DNA from: Pseudomonadota bacterium
GTDB lineage: Bacteria > Pseudomonadota > Gammaproteobacteria > Xanthomonadales > Xanthomonadaceae
Length of the DNA: 6,422 bases
Reading direction: 5' to 3'
NCBI GenBank assembly: GCA_023423855.1
Contig: JAFAEU010000201.1
Coordinates: 1-6,422 of the forward strand
Part shown: positions 5,947-6,422 of the stretch, one piece after another
How the letters are laid out: every line of letters starts with the position of its first letter
How positions within the stretch are numbered: the stretch's first letter is position 1
Notes under the pieces: model-generated
What the model was told of the DNA's origin: nothing
What the model saw: only the letters and a program-made list of their open reading frames with translations
The model's database searches: none
Program-made: the position numbers and the translations under genes

Positions 5947-5977
5947 CGAACGGGCCGGCAATGTGCCGGCCCGTTCG
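5947..5977 (-). terminator. Strong hairpin terminator after the glycine-zipper gene
   Basis: A perfect 14-bp stem (5947-5960 with 5964-5977, arms CGAACGGGCCGGCA and its complement) closes a 3-base loop. It lies 27 bases after the stop of the minus-strand glycine-zipper gene. On that strand the stem is followed by CATTTCC, a short weak T-rich stretch, so termination is likely but the U-run is poor. It separates that gene from the glutaryl-CoA dehydrogenase promoter. Confidence 0.75.
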
Positions 5978-6004
5978 GGGAAACGCCTGAGACGGAGCGC
6001 CGGA

Positions 6005-6422
6005 TCAGCCGCGATCGGGCGCCCCGGCCGAGGCCATGCGGGTCATGACCTCGCCGTCGATGACCGGCAGGCGCTCGCCCGGCTCCTCGTCCATGCGGAT
6101 GGTCTGCTCGACGCCGTCGTAGCGGTAGGTCACGTCGTAGCCGATGGTGCGGTCCTCGCTGCCCAGGGCGATGCGGTTGCCCGGCTTCTCGCCGGTGCGC
6201 ATGGTGCCGGTGGTGCCGTCCGGGTTGCGGTAGGTCACGTTGTAGGCGACCACGCGCGAGGACTGCGCGCTGTCCTGCACGGTGCGGCACTGGCGATCGA
6301 CGCGTTCGACCACGCGACCGCCGACGTGGCGCTTGTCAACCTTGTTACCGATCACGCCGCCCGCGACCGCGCCCGCGGCGGTCGCCGCCCGTCGGCCGCT
6401 GCCGCTGCCGACGTTGCTGCCG
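6005..6422 (-). CDS. Glycine-zipper 2TM-type envelope protein with a duplicated C-terminal unit (5' partial)
   Basis: The last 138 residues are visible; the start lies beyond the right edge. The N-terminal visible part is Gly/Ala/Ser-rich and ends in RRAATAAGAVAGGVIGNKV (10-28), a glycine-zipper helix as in 17-kDa surface-antigen (Rick_17kDa_Anti / glycine zipper 2TM) proteins, which usually sit in the outer membrane as lipoproteins. The signal peptide and lipobox would be upstream of the window. A linker with VVERVDRQCRTV (37-48) follows. Two copies of a 28-29 residue unit come next, with core VxYNVTYR...MRTGEKPGNR (57-83) and IGYDVTYR...IRMDEEPGER (93-117), offset by exactly 35 residues. 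The end of the protein is polar. A GTG at 6355 opens a shorter frame but falls inside the zipper, so it is not the true start. Function is not established; members are thought to affect envelope structure or stress. Confidence 0.8.
   Translation of the reverse strand, partial: GSNVGSGSGRRAATAAGAVAGGVIGNKVDKRHVGGRVVERVDRQCRTVQDSAQSSRVVAYNVTYRNPDGTTGTMRTGEKPGNRIALGSEDRTIGYDVTYRYDGVEQTIRMDEEPGERLPVIDGEVMTRMASAGAPDRG

Noticed and set aside
4701..5990. A 429-codon open frame on the plus strand opposite glutaryl-CoA dehydrogenase
   Set aside because: It is low complexity (Arg/Ala/Leu/Val/His/Asp), has no domain and fully overlaps a clearly conserved enzyme. It is a high-GC shadow.
5868..6290. Upstream extension of the glutaryl-CoA dehydrogenase frame
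   Set aside because: The open frame continues through the promoter, terminator hairpin and the glycine-zipper gene in a different frame. The translation there is Arg/Gly-rich and not conserved.

Overview
The window looks like an ordinary chromosomal segment from a high-GC gammaproteobacterium. Lysobacteraceae/Xanthomonadaceae (Lysobacter- or Luteimonas-like) is the best guess. This rests on the strong G/C bias at third codon positions, the style of the glutaryl-CoA dehydrogenase and fused-E1 proteins, the glycine-zipper protein at the right edge, and two hairpin repeats whose arms begin GTCATCCCG. The assignment comes from recalled family resemblance, not from a search.

Layout from left to right: (1) the last 59 codons of a plus-strand gene, probably the folate-binding iron-sulfur cluster maturation protein YgfZ; (2) a plus-strand OmpA-domain lipoprotein (363-872); (3) a convergent junction holding a perfect 34-bp inverted repeat (936-1017); (4) a minus-strand series, read right to left: glutaryl-CoA dehydrogenase (5867-4704), an inverted repeat made of two small hairpins (4692-4619), a GNAT acetyltransferase (4603-4052), a glutathione S-transferase overlapping it by 4 bases (4055-3402), and a single-chain E1 2-oxoacid dehydrogenase with alpha and beta parts fused (3347-1071); (5) a strong hairpin terminator (5947-5977) after a minus-strand glycine-zipper protein (6005 to beyond the right edge).

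Glutaryl-CoA dehydrogenase is the only enzyme whose substrate can be named with confidence. It oxidatively decarboxylates glutaryl-CoA to crotonyl-CoA at the end of lysine/tryptophan/glutarate breakdown. The fused E1 is clearly a thiamine-diphosphate 2-oxoacid dehydrogenase E1 by architecture. Its cofactor and active-site motifs depart from the textbook forms, and no E2 or E3 partner lies in the window, so its substrate is open. GNAT and GST are almost certainly co-translated. Whether transcription continues from glutaryl-CoA dehydrogenase through the repeat into GNAT, GST and E1 cannot be decided from sequence alone. The two envelope proteins (OmpA lipoprotein and glycine-zipper protein) flank this metabolic block but have no evident link to it.

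I found no defence system, CRISPR array, tRNA or rRNA, insertion sequence or phage gene. The points most worth following are the divergent E1 active-site motifs and the hairpin repeat placed directly in front of the GNAT start codon.
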